Shown here: piece by piece, positions 35,493-47,155 of the stretch
Layout of the letters: the number at the start of each line of letters is the position of its first letter
Position numbering within the stretch: position 1 is the stretch's first letter
From: Neurospora intermedia
Lineage: Eukaryota > Ascomycota > Sordariomycetes > Sordariales > Sordariaceae
Length of the DNA stretch: 64,000 bases
NCBI GenBank assembly: GCA_037102815.1
Contig: BTPP01000008.1
Span: forward strand, 1,612,001 to 1,676,000
Direction of reading: 5' to 3'
Notes under the pieces: model-generated
What the model saw: the letters and a program-made list of their open reading frames with translations, nothing else
Told to the model about the DNA's origin: nothing
Databases searched by the model: none
Position numbers and translations under genes: made by a program

Positions 35493-37878
35493 ATGGCGAC
35501 AACGACGCTTCACCAAAACGCCGCCGACCATATGGCTGGTAGGCTCGGGTCAGGCAACATGGAGCAGTACATGTAAGTAATCGCGTGTCCCCGAGGGAAA
35601 AAAAAACCAGAAGAACAGTTAAGAGACAGACGGAGAGTCTTGTCCAAAGCGACATCATGGCTAACCCTGTCTTGTTACCACTGTCTCCAGCGCCATCAAC
35701 GCCGGGTGCTCCGCAATTATCGCCGCTATCGCAAAGACCGTCACCGCCATCCACGGCCTCATGCGCGAGGTTCGTGAATCGCGCGCCGACCTCGATCCCG
35801 TGTCCAGCGAACTCCATTCCCTCAACGGCATTCTCGAGATCCTCAAGGACGATGTCCCATCCTTTCCTGAACAGTTGGCGCAGCGGACTCCCGAAGTACT
35901 CAGCTACTGCCTCACCATCATCAACGAACTGCAGGGATGCATCTCCATTCTAGACCGCGTGGGTCTCTCCAGGCAGGACAAGAAGTCGCGATGGATGGCC
36001 AGCAGGGGGCATATTGCCAAGTTGCGATGGACGTTGGAGGTGTACAAGGCCAGCTTGGGACTGGCGGTGGATCTAGTTGCGTTGTAAGTGCGCTTCCGAC
36101 AGTACAAAGCTTTGAACGTGAGGTTGAGCAGGGTTACTAAGTACATGTGCAAAAAAAACAGAACTTCTAGCAAACAACAAAGCGAACAGCAAAGTCCGGT
36201 TAGGGGAACTTTCATGGAGGTTGCCTCTGTGGCATCTGATGGCAAGGACGAGTTAGCCGACGCACTAGCCCAGATCAGCCGTGTTGCTGCTCGACTCGAA
36301 GACGAAGCCCGCCACAACGGCGCTGTTGCAAAGCTCCAACATTATCTCGATGCGCTATACGGAAATGCTCTCGCCGCTGTTGACCACGAGATGGACCATT
36401 TCGAAGGCCAGAGAAACAGTGCCCATTCGGCCTCGACCGACAAGGCCCCTGATAGCGCAATCGATTTAGACGATGACGCCCACCCCTTTGTCCATGCCAA
36501 AACATCGGATGTCCCGATACCACAAACCTATATCAACATGACACAGGACGAATTCGACGAGATGTTGGATGAACTAAGAGAGATGCCGGTTCGACCTCCG
36601 ACACCACCGCTAAGGTCGCCGAGACGATCTTCGTCGTCGGGTGCTTCCGTCACTCGCAGCGAATACAATTCTAGCACATCCGACTCTTGTACCAGCAACC
36701 CGTATCTTGATGGCACATTTCTGGATGTCGAACCCCGAAACCAAAACCCGCATCATCGAACCCAAAGTGAATCGGCGGCCGTCTCACCTCGTACAGTTCC
36801 GGTCAGTCACTTCCCGCAAATGAGCGGCGGTCTTTCACCAGTCCGTACGTACGACCAAGACCGCGATTCCCTCTTTGAGAACCCTCGCCCAGTGGTACCT
36901 GTTCCTCGACCGACCACATCCACTTCGAACCTCACGAACTCTCCGAAACCCACCATGCTACGAAGAAGCAGCTCCCGAATTTCCTCAGCTTTGAAAGGCT
37001 TCAGCTTCAGCCGCCAACGCTCCCACTCAACGGCCAGCACCAGCTCCGCCAAATCATCCACCCCATCCTTGTCGCTAGCCTTCGGCTTAAGTAGCACCCC
37101 CTTTGCTACGCCTTTCACCATGGCCATGCCTCCCACCCCTCCCACTCCCACTTCCAAATCCCCAGCTCCCCAACCAGTCTCCAACAAACCTCCCTCTGGC
37201 GCCGTCTTTGGTGTCTCCCTCGCCGACTCGATGTCTGTAGCCAAGGGTCTCGCCGGCACCCGCCACGACAGCGGCGGCTCCTCCACTCGTGACTACCCCC
37301 TTTGCATCCTTCGCTGCGTCTACTTCATCCAAGACCACGGGCTGCGCGCCCCGCATATTTTCGCGCGAGAAGGCGACCCCAATCGCCTCCAGCGGCTCAA
37401 AACCATCTTCAGCTCACCTGAGAACGGATATGGCAAGTTTATGGATTGGAACCAATTTACCGTTTACGAAGCCGCCGACTTGATTCTCTTGTTCCTCTCG
37501 GAGCTTCCCCAACCTTTAGTCCCGGAATCGGTGGCAAAGCGGTGGATCTCCATGTCGCGGCAAGCAACCATGTCTGGGTCTTTAGCGACCCGGTTGGATA
37601 AGGGCATTGATTTCTGGGAGGAGGCATTGCAGGGCATTAAGGGGCCACACAGGAGCTTGTTCAAGCTGCTGCTGAATCTGTGGGGTGATGTGGCGAGTAA
37701 CGTGAACTGGAACGAGATGACGGCTGAGAGGTTGGCAGAGAAGATAATGCGCCCGCTGATGCACCTACCGCAGAAGAGGTATAGTACAGATTACACACTT
37801 GGACTGGCGTTTGTAATGAGGAAGAGAAGCGAGTATAATGCGGGGTTCAAGGGGGAGAGAAGTCCGGCTGCTTTTTGA
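35493..37878 (+). CDS. RhoGAP-domain protein with fungal N-terminal helical domain
   Basis: Exons 35493-35572, 35691-36083 and 36162-37878 (introns 118 and 78 bp, the second with a TACTAA branch site) give 729 aa. Residues 1-200 are helical (AAIAKTVTAIHGLMREVRES..., then LDRVGLSR and KLRWTLEVYKASLGLAVDL), a region common at the N-terminus of fungal signalling and NLR-like proteins. Residues about 220-520 are low-complexity Ser/Pro-rich, with SPRRSSSS and TPPTPPTPT. The C-terminal 200 residues are a RhoGAP fold: ELPQPLVPE, NEMTAERLAEKIMRPLM. The arginine-finger motif reads IFAREG (residues 557-562) instead of IFRxxG, so GAP activity is uncertain. Likely a Rho/Cdc42-type GTPase regulator or binding adaptor. 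Confidence 0.82.
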
Positions 37879-39655
37879 AGCTGAATGGGACCAGGTATCA
37901 ACTGGGTAGGACTTGATGGAAGTTGGAGGTGATGCCCGCTTTGTCTTGGTCGGGAAATGTTTCTGACATGTTTTCTTTTTGATTTTTAGCATGTTTTCAT
38001 CCTGTCGCTCGTTTGGAGCTGAAATGATACCCCACAGAGAATGTACCGCGTAGTATAGTATGAAATATCAACGAACATTTAGTGAAAAGACCAAACTTGG
38101 AATTATGATGTCTAGATGCCTAACTATCGGCTTACACAACTGATTGCGTGATGAGATTCTTAGGTATACCTTTCCCCTCTGACCTGCAATCTTGTTTGAC
38201 GCCAGCTTGCGTGGTCACCACCGACTAGAAACTGGAACCAGCTCTGTCTTTTGAAGCTCTTCAGGATTGAGTCATTTCTCGAAATTAGCAGCTGCGTAGC
38301 TGGCGGGCTTCTACAGCAATTGCCTGTTTCGTTGACTCAACGCCATCGTTCCCACTTACTCTTTTGTGATTGCGCACATATATGTAGATTAGTACCGAAT
38401 CTCTTACCGCAAAGACTCGGGGCGTTGGGTTTTAGGATCCTACTTAGGAAATCAGGCATAATTAGACATACATATGCTCGATTCTGTACATTTTATGCCC
38501 GCAAATTTTAGTGGGGGAGTCGTATTGCCACCACGAAGTACTGTAAATTCGATTCTTCAATATCCTGCCTTTTCACACCTATTTTTTTCCAAGGGCGCTG
38601 GAGGGTAGGACATTCAGAATCACCGTCCTACATAATAAATATCGGTGGGCATACAAATTGCTGTATGCTTACAGATTATGCCTGGTTTCCTGGGATCCTA
38701 AAACCCTATGCCCCGAGTTTTTGCGGTACTGTGATTGCGCACATATATGTAGATTAGTACCGAATCTTTTATCAACTAGATCACTTATCGACCTGAGCTT
38801 AACGTGCAGTGCAGCGTAGCATGTATAGAAAACAGGGTGATGCACTTGATTTTGGCTCTGTACTGTGGGTTTATCATGTACAGACTTGGAAACCCTTGGA
38901 AAAGCACCTCTCTTGCAGGAGTCACTCTGCGGACCTCTGGTTGTTCCGCTATCTGCCTTCTGGTTGCGCTTTCCTGATTCCTCCGCATAGGAGTGTTAAC
39001 TGATATAAGAAGGAGCGGATTGCCACCACCTGCTCGGGCATGTACAGATTTCTGTTCATCTTGTATCGTCCGATCTTCCATGCTGCACCATCTAATCTTT
39101 CCCAGATACCTTCGCCAATCCACCAAGATTACTGCTGAACTGTCAACACGATGCTTCGAAAACTGGCCATTTCCACCCATTGCCAACCCCTCGACTTTGC
39201 CAAGAGAGGATTGCATATTTCGAGCATGCTACGGCGATGTTGCTACTTGTTATGGCTTGTTTTGCTGGCGGCATTTCGCCTGTGGCGAAAAGGATGTCCA
39301 AGTTGTCAGTTGGATAAGTGTCAGCGCAGCGCAGCGGACCTCATGAGAAAAGCTGCTGCTCGCATGTCCGGCGAAATTAATTATTCAATCTTCTTTGCAG
39401 AACGGGCGTTGACCTTGCTGATGAGCTGTGGTCAGAGAGGCACCAGATCTGCTTTTGGATTTCTTTTGACGACTTTAAAAAGCCTGAGCTTCCCCGTCCT
39501 TCGAGTCACTTCCAAACTCTTGATTCCTCGAGAATTCCAAGCAGACTGAAGTTGGCCATCTTTCTGAAAAGCATTCACTCCCACAGCCCGCAACTATTAA
39601 CAGTCATTGCGAGAAGACTTCCCAGCTCCAGCAAGCTTCCCGACAAACCGACATC
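37879..39655. other. intergenic region with a MITE-like element
   Basis: Apart from the inverted-repeat element at 38366-38767, no gene is supported. The stretch 38780-39655 is upstream of the RBR ligase gene. Confidence 0.5.
38366..38767. mobile_element. MITE-like inverted-repeat element flanked by 37-bp direct repeats
   Basis: Two exact 37-bp direct copies (38366-38402 and 38731-38767, starting GTGATTGCGCACATATATG) bracket 328 bp. The ends of that interior are long imperfect inverted repeats. The left arm, about 38404-38470, contains TACCGCAAA, ACTCGGGGC, GGGTTTTAGGATCC and CAGGCATAAT; the right arm, about 38665-38730, carries their complements in reverse order. There is no coding capacity. 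The size suits a non-autonomous DNA element, although 37 bp is far longer than any ordinary target-site duplication. It is not RIP-mutated, as expected below RIP's length threshold. Confidence 0.65.
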
Positions 39656-41424
39656 ATGGACGGAATAAACTCATCAAGAAGGTCCGGACAAGGTTCCTCG
39701 GAGAGCTTCTCATCAACGGTCACCGGAAACATTTCCAAAGACTACATGAGCGTAAGTCTTGCAAAAACGCATACCCTCGCTTGTCTTGAGATTGTGGTTC
39801 TTCTGGCGAGCAAGGCTAACAAATTTTGTCCTTGATATAGGGTTCACCCACTATGGAAAACCGCCAGATATCAGGAGTTGGCGTCACCTTCGGTCCTGGC
39901 ATGGAGGTCTACGAGGTCAAGTCAGAGATGGCTCACCTCCCTTACTACAAAGCAGAGTCCAAGAGGGTCAATGTGTACTGGGGCAGACAATTCTCCAAGT
40001 ACACAATCAAAACGAACCATGATCCGTCAAGTCTCCTCGCGATCCATACTCTGTTTCTGTCTGGAAAGATCAAGGTCCGCGGCCAGCTGGTCACCAGCCA
40101 GTATTCTTCTTCCGGTCCTGGCTCCGGGACACTCGATGTCTTGGAGCTTCCACCAAGTGTATTTTTGGACGAGATCACGAAGCAAATTCCTCCGGAGCTT
40201 TTGGGGGATGCGCAGTGGACTACGAAACAGCCAAAGTTCTTGGACAACTATGCTCTGACAGCTGTACTTTTGCGGTTTTCGGAGTTTGGTCCCCTCAAAG
40301 AGCAAGAAGTTGAGACTTTGCCGACCATGATGAGAGTGTCGACCTTGTATCAGAACGAGAATGACGCCAGGAGAGCTGTCGAGGTTCTCAATCAGTCACC
40401 ACTGTCGTTAGACCCGCAGCAAATGCTAATGGCTAGACTGGAGTATAAAATGATGTTCAAGGGGCCAGAAAAATGGGTTCAGAACACTCTTAAACAGCTT
40501 CGGAGTAAGGCCTCCTTTGCCAGAAACACTCACCAGATGAAGCTTCTCCAATCATTCGGCGATGAACCACACTTCAGCCTCAGCGGAGAGAGCCGTGAGG
40601 TTCTCGTCGAGGCGATGGAGGTGGTACGCCAGTTCCCCGTCTACGACCAAATCCACGAGGACAGGTTAAGCCCCGGGGGCTTTATCACAGCAGACGAGTG
40701 CTGTGTGATATGTCTTGATACGGCAGAGTCACCCGTAATCACTCAGTGCAAACATGTATACTGTGGTAACTGCTTCCACAACCTCTGCTCGAGCACCTTT
40801 TCGATAGGGAGCTGGCGCAATCGGGTCGTCTGTCAGGCGCCCAAACCATCGAGTACCTCCACAGTACTCGACAACTCCATTTGTGGCCGCACTCTTGGCC
40901 TTCCAGAGATCCGGACAATGGTCAAAACCAATACCTTTGAAAGTCTCCTTACTGCCTCGTTCAAATCGTACGTCCAGGGCCGTCCACACAGATTGCAGAA
41001 TTGTCCCACCACCGACTGCGACTACGTTTACGTCGTCCCTGAACCCAACAACAATCTCGTCACAGCACCACACATCATCTGTCCCCATTGCCTCGTCGAC
41101 ATCTGCACACGCTGCCAGAAAGGCCACGCAGCCAGAGGCATGACCTGCCTCGCGTTCCAAGACCATCTAGCGCATGGGGAACACTCGATGGCCCTCGCCA
41201 AAGCAGAGCAGGGCATTCAAGACTGTCCGAAATGCACGATCCTCCTTGTCAAAGTCCACGGGTGTAACCACGTCACTTGTCCGGCATGCCACACCCACAT
41301 GTGCTGGTTATGCTTGGAGATGTTTGAAGGGGAAGCTGCCGCAGAGCGGGTGTATCGCCATTTGGTTGTGGTGCATGAAGGGATCTTTGATGAGGGTGAT
41401 GACGATGAATATGTGGATTATCTC

Positions 41425-41461
<37 letters not shown>

Positions 41462-42306
41462 GCGACGACGACGACGATGATGAGGGTCTAGGTGGCAATG
41501 GCGGCGGCGACGACGGCGACGACGACGATGTCGACTGGGAGCAAGAATACGGTTTTGGGGGTCCAGAAGCTGCTCCCGTGCTGGTTCATCTTGTAAGACG
41601 TCTTCTTCGTTTGCTCGAACAGATTCAAGCTGAAGGGCAGCGCATAAACATGGGGGACGCTGCTGATCCGAATTTGATCGAGGAGGGCCAGGGCGAACAA
41701 GCCGATACTGGACAAGAGGACAACCGGGACAACGACGAGGATGCGAATGTGAACGGAGATAACGCCGCTAACCTGGAGGACATTGAGGCCGAAGACGAAC
41801 AAGTTGCCCAGGAAGATGATAGGTTGTTCCGGCGGATGATTTGGCTAGAACCTGAGCCATTTGAGGAACAACAAGTGCAACCTCGTCAACAGGAGAGGAT
41901 AAATTGGGAGGAGATTTATGTCATCGACCCTCCTCAAGAGGAGAGAAGGGATTGGGAAGAGGTAGTGCAACCTCCACCACAACAGAGGATGGATTGGGAA
42001 GAGATCGATGTCATTGTCCCTGACATTGTCTACGACTTTAACTTTTTCGTTTGGCTTTTCTGCTTTATAGTCGGACTCTTGTGGAAGTCCATACGGCAAT
42101 TGGCCTTGTTTGCTTTATATTTGTACCTATCAGTCATTTGGGCGATTTTTTCTCTTGCGGAGATGGCGGTCGCTGGGCTCATTTCTTTTTTGTTGCGCGT
42201 GGTTTTTGCGGTGTTCGTGGTGATGCCCTTGGTGGCGTTGGGCGCGATCCCTATATTGATATATACAGTGCAACTTGAAGAACTAGATCTGTTGGAAGTA
42301 GAGTAG
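39656..42306 (+). CDS. RBR-type E3 ubiquitin ligase with C-terminal membrane segments
   Basis: Exons 39656-39751 and 39841-42306 (89-bp intron, GTAAGT/ATAG) give 853 aa. The upstream ATG is preferred because it splices in phase with the large frame and follows a CATC leader. RING1 starts near residue 318 (CCVICLD...CKHVYCGNCF). An IBR region follows (CPTTDCDY...CPHCLVDICTRC). RING2 starts near residue 494 (CPKCTILLVKVHGCNHVTCPACHTHMCWLC), with the transthiolating Cys expected in HVTC. Then comes a long Asp/Glu tract encoded by GAT repeats, acidic low-complexity sequence, and two or three hydrophobic helices in the last about 95 residues. RBR ligases receive ubiquitin from an E2 on RING2 before transfer. 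The tail suggests anchoring in an internal membrane. The substrate is unknown. Confidence 0.88.
41426..41488 (+). repeat. GAT/GAC microsatellite coding for poly-Asp
   Basis: An uninterrupted run of GAT then GAC codons inside the RBR ligase gene encodes an aspartate tract broken by a single Gly. It is prone to length change in frame. Confidence 0.9.
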
Positions 42307-42444
42307 GTACCTAGGATATAATTCATAGATTTTCGAATCTTTGTTCGGGTTTACCGGTTTGCGAGAGGATAGGTAACAAGCCAACCTACTGAAGTTGGAA
42401 TGGTCACCTGATAGGGGCATGACATAAACCAAACAAACAACTAA

Positions 42445-42545
42445 GCCCGATTAGCTCAGCTGGTTAGAGCGTCGTACTAATATCTGGTGTTCTTCCTGAT
42501 ATCAAGTCCATGCGAAGGTCAACAGTTCAATCCTGTTATTGGGCA
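42445..42545 (+). tRNA. tRNA-Ile (anticodon AAT) with intron
   Basis: Same mature sequence as the minus-strand gene at 6545-6642: acceptor GCCCGAT/ATTGGGC, anticodon loop CTAATA, T arm AACAG-TTCAATC-CTGTT. The intron at 37/38 is about 27 nt and differs from the other copy except for its last part. A T-rich stretch follows directly, fitting a Pol III terminator. Confidence 0.9.
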
Positions 42546-43467
42546 TTTCATTTTTTCAATTTTTTTCTTTTTCATCTCTCTCCCTCTTGTCTTCCTTAAA
42601 TCAAATCAACCCGCTGGTGTTCTTTTCTGTATATTTCTTTACTACTGGTACTACCCCGAGTCCCTTTTTTTTCTTATGTCCTCAATCATAGTTAACAAGT
42701 GTTACTGTTGGCCGGCCGTGATTCTTGGCGCCCATTTACTTACATGTGCTTCCATTCACTGGCCCTCCCGTCCTAGGTAGGTAGGTATTTAAGTATAGGC
42801 TGCCCTGCCTTTTTCCCTTCTTCACTGTTCCTACTATTGGAATCAACACCTTTTCGTTGTCCCAGTCCAACAGTTCCTTTTGGTTGGTCGATTGGTGGGT
42901 TCATGTCGCCGCCGAACTTCCACTTGCAAATGGTTCTGTGCTCTGAAGCCCCGTAGCGCCCGGACGCCCAAAACGGTAGGGGGGGGAGGGGTTGGGGGGG
43001 TTGACAGGGTCTCTCTCCGCTTATGTTCGGTGTAAGTTGTGGCTTCTTGATTTCCGAGATGTTTGGGTCGCTGGACACTCGATTATTATGTGATGGGTGA
43101 TGGAAGTAGTTCAACGAAAAGATCATTTAAATGACAAAGAGAAGGTCGAAATTCAACCGAATCTACTGCTGATGAAGTGGGTAGGAGAATACCCTTTAAA
43201 ATGTACTCTGAAAAGGCGCAAAAGTGTGAGGGAGAGATGGGCTGATAGTGGCTGCTGACCGCCTAAGCGCCGCTAACGGCCAGGCCTGTTTGCGCTGTAA
43301 ACGCGGAGCGGCACCACGAAATATTGGGCTCTCTCTTGTCGAAATTGGGCTCCTTTCTTTCTTTTCCTGCCTTGCTTCTCGGCAGCTTGATTGCCCCTTC
43401 CTTATTCTCCTTGTTCTATCCGCTGCTTTCTGTCTTTCTTCGATTCCAGATGATCAAAGCAGAGATC
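42546..43467. other. intergenic between tRNA-Ile and the SNF2 gene
   Basis: Begins with T runs suited to Pol III termination and carries a G-rich run at 42979-43000. No coding exon supported. Confidence 0.5.
42979..43000 (+). other. G-run, potential G-quadruplex
   Basis: Eight Gs, A, four Gs, TT, seven Gs: enough G tracts on one strand for an intramolecular quadruplex. Sequence potential only. Confidence 0.6.
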
Positions 43468-46400
43468 TCAGGTGCTGACCTTCCAGTCAGCACACCAGCG
43501 GTAGGCAAATAAAGCACAGTGGACGGCGTTCTATACGAAACTCACCTGAAGAGATCCCACATCCTCCTCCTCCTCGCCTTGGCCATGAGGTGCTAGCAGT
43601 ACCGTGGCCAGTTTCCTTTTCTTTTCTTGCACTTCCATTACTCTCTGCGTGATTGTAGCGATCTCGTCAGTTTGACAGCTGGATCATGCATTTTGAATGG
43701 TGTGTGTAGAGGTATGGAACTGACTCACCTCCTCGAACGAGTCCCTAATGTAAAACCGAACGGTGGTGACTTCCCGTGTCTGACCCATTCTGTGAATTCG
43801 CGCCAAGGCTTGGTCTTCAAGTGTCGGATTCCTGATATTTTACGGTCAGCTCGGGGTCTTTCGTACTTGTCAATTGGTAGAGTCAATGAAGGATTGGGTA
43901 CTTACCAGTGTGGTTCCATGAGGAAGGCGTACGAGGCGACAGTTAGCGTAAGTCTGGTTGATGGGTTGGGGAATTAGCAATGTGACCAGCTCATTGAGAG
44001 AGCGCGACCGGTGTTGTGTTCTTACCCGACGGCTCCGCAAGAAAGTGTCAGCAGTAGGACTCTACAGGATGGATCATGTCGGAACCTGTTGATGACATTT
44101 TGTCGCTCTCTCTGAGGAACTTTGCCGTCAAAGCGGAGACATGGTATAGCTTCCGTCTTGAGTCCGGCTTCGATAACATCGAGAGTGGTCCTCCAGGTTG
44201 AGAATACGACGCTAATAGTGCGGTTAGCCTCATCTTCAAAAGGATCGGTGGCTGACTGGTATACCTTTTGGTGTCATGGGGTAGATTTTTGAGCTGCAAA
44301 ATCAGCGACTTGACCTTTGAGGGCATTTCTTGCGGTGACATCAAGTTCCTCTCTTCGAATACTGTAGCGGCAGGCTCCGACGCTTCCTTGGCGGTGATGG
44401 CACTGATGGATACTGGGGCGAACGGGCATACTGAAGTGTGATCGCAAATGGGCGGTGCGCCTCCACGTCTAAAAACACATTCCTGACACACAAACTTCAT
44501 ACATTGCGACAAGAGCGCTTGTTGCAATCCCTGTGCCTCTGGAGTTTTGCCTAGAAGACTGAAAGCTGCGTCGAGTGACGCTTTGCAATCCTTACAACGC
44601 ACTGAGCCCATTTCCAGCTGAAGGTTGAGTGCTCGTTGGGCTATCGAACTGTTCCACGCGGTGTCGGCAGATGGATCCTGGGCTGCGAAGTCGTGGCGTG
44701 AGCGGTAGTATAATCCAAGATTGCATACCATTCGCATCCCCTCAATTTGCTGGAGAACATTGACATACGAGGGTGGTCGTACGGCGTCAGCATTGTCTGC
44801 GTACAAGAACTCATCGAGGCGCTCAATGGTTCTGGTGCGGATGTCTTGATACAGCTCTCGCTCAGCCGGGCAGAATTCTACCGGGCACTGAAGATCGCGC
44901 CTTTCCGGGAGCTGGATGGTGGTTCTAGGTCGCCTCAAAATTAAGCAATTCGCTAAGCGCTTCAGGCGCTTCAGTGCATCATTGGCTTGCCCGTTCTTCC
45001 AAAGATTCGTGATATCAGCGTCAAAGCACCTCTTGTCGCTGTATGGATAAATCCTCAAGAACTTTAGCAAAGTCGCTAGATCAGAGAGCTTGTTCTGGAT
45101 GGGCGTTCCCGTGACGGCCCAACGAGAATCCCCATCGAGTGAACAAATAGCATGTGCCATTTGAGAATTGTGGTTTCGGATGATATGAGCTTGAGGCATA
45201 GTATCTTAGTCAGTGAATTCTTGCTCGAGCTGAACTTCCACAAACAACATGGCTCACTAAACATACCTTCGTCCAAGATGATTCTTCGCCAACGCCTGGA
45301 GAAGATGCCAGAACGAGCATATTCACCCGCATTCCTCCACTCGGCTGAAACGGTATGATATGTTGTAAGAACAATGGTGGGTTGATGAGCGTCGTTTGTT
45401 GTGATAAGCCTGTCGTTTCCGTGATGTCGGCACCATGAGAAAGCTCCGGGTTCAACGTGCCTATTGGGCGTGTCTGAGTGAGCTGGGATTGCCTGATATC
45501 GTCACGATAGGGAGGAAACTCACTCTGCCAACTGCTCTTCCCATGTACCTAATACTATTGGGTGGTTGATTAGCACTCCCAATCAACTGCCCCTCTTTTG
45601 GTAAACATACGTGGTGGTGGAACAACAACCAGTGTCTGGCCGACAGACGCGAATTCTTTATTTCCTCGGGGAGCCATTGATGCCCACATCAGATCACTCG
45701 CCGCCAGAGCAATCATTGTTAGCGTTTTTCCCAGACCCATCGGATCAGCAATAATACCGCCCTGGAAGTTCTCTGGCTGTTCTTTTTGATGCGAATCGGA
45801 TATTCGATTCACGAAGCTTCTATAAATGCACTCGGTTCAGATACCGATTTTCTGTTCAGCAAAGATGTAATAGGTACTCACCCATCTCCCACTCGATGCT
45901 CCACATACTCCCAGACATCTGGATGCTTGCCGTTGAATGCCCATCCCTCTTCTCTTCTTTGCATAAAGGTTAAAGCCTGTTTCTGATGCCTGCAACCAAC
46001 GGGTGTCAGAAGGTTTAGTTTCAAAACGTTAACGAGGTGCTGACTTTACCTTGCTAATGCTGTTCGAATTGCTCGAGGTTGGTCTGCTTCCGGAAGGTCT
46101 TGGGCAGATGTTATGGCGTCCAAGAGCTCCGGGGTTGGCACAGTACTAGTGAGCTCAAATAGTTGCGTCGTTGGTTTTCCCAGATCCGATGTCCAAATGC
46201 ATTTTTCCAGGTCTGCTGACGAGAGGCGATGGGGATTGCAGTAGCGGACATGTCTATCACAGTGCAGTGGATCCTGCAAATAGACGTTGTGCTCTTGAAA
46301 GAAGCTCCCAATCTCCTCAGATAACTCAAGAGAACCATAAATGGTAATGGACAGCGTGCAGTCGAGTGCTTTCTCGAATGGCCTAAAAGCCTTGTGTTGC

Positions 46401-47155
46401 ACATCTGAAGAGGGGTGATATGGATCTTTAAAACAGATCACACTAAGCTCAATGCCGGATTCCTCGAGCAAAGCATCTGTCAACACTGTCCAGTCGTGGG
46501 TGTCGTTCTTGTTAGTGCCTTGAACAATTGTGCCGGAAAAATCCTGGGCACCGGCCTTGCCAGAAAATCGGAATGATGAATCGAGACTGGCTCGAAGGTA
46601 CGAGGATGGCGTGGCATTGCTCCAAGGTGAATTATGGTCAAGTCTGGCGGTTATGCCAGAAAGCTTCATGTTGTTGTCAGTATCGGAGTCAACGGTGGAT
46701 TGGTTTGCGGAGAGACCGACCTCGCCAAAACAAACCACCTCTTGTGGGCCATGGACTGGCTTGATCGGCTCATGGTGCCAAGCCTTGGAGCCTTGAGGAT
46801 ATTCGTTAGTAGAGCCTTCACAAAGGACCTTGGACAAAAATGACGATGTGGATAACGGGTGTGAGGTTGGTAAAGCCGCTGAGACTGGGAGGCAAGTAGT
46901 TGTAAATGTGGACGTTGCCGTGGACTGCGAATCTAGCCATGATTCTACCAAAGCGGGGGAATTCACAGCAGTTGACGTGCTGGAAAACGAGTTTTCGAGG
47001 TCTTTCGGTGCAGGAACTGTCACTTGGGCAGTTGTTCTTGGGTAATGTGGCCAACTCTCGCTGTATGGATGAGCATATCCAACGCTGGCACTCTCCCCAG
47101 ATTCACTACTTTCCAGTCGCCTGCGCTTCGGGTTGCTTCGGCCTGATGGTAGCAT
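43468..47155 (-). CDS. SNF2-family (RAD5/HLTF-like) DNA-dependent ATPase
   Basis: Eleven exons: 47155-46050, 45989-45882, 45819-45611, 45548-45524, 45460-45267, 45189-44265, 44211-44026, 43953-43906, 43831-43729, 43644-43546 and 43479-43468. They give 1,004 aa, and all junctions are GT-AG and in phase. The N-terminal 300 residues are low-complexity with a basic KRRR near residue 10. The helicase core has Walker A (GGIIADPMGLGKT), a DEAH box rebuilt across an intron (ILDEAH), SRWAVTGTPIQNKL, and in the second lobe FSTWRTTLDVIE and LARIHRMGQTR. A cysteine-rich insert (CKDCKA...CMKFVCQEC) is a degenerate RING, placing it in the RAD5/HLTF branch. Probable role: chromatin or replication-repair remodelling. 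The last exon is uncertain: without the final splice the frame stops at 43531. Confidence 0.85.

Noticed and set aside
45199-45270. SNF2 gene with DEGM instead of a DEAH box
   Set aside because: The DEAH motif is split by a 77-bp intron (45266-45190) and is restored exactly when spliced.
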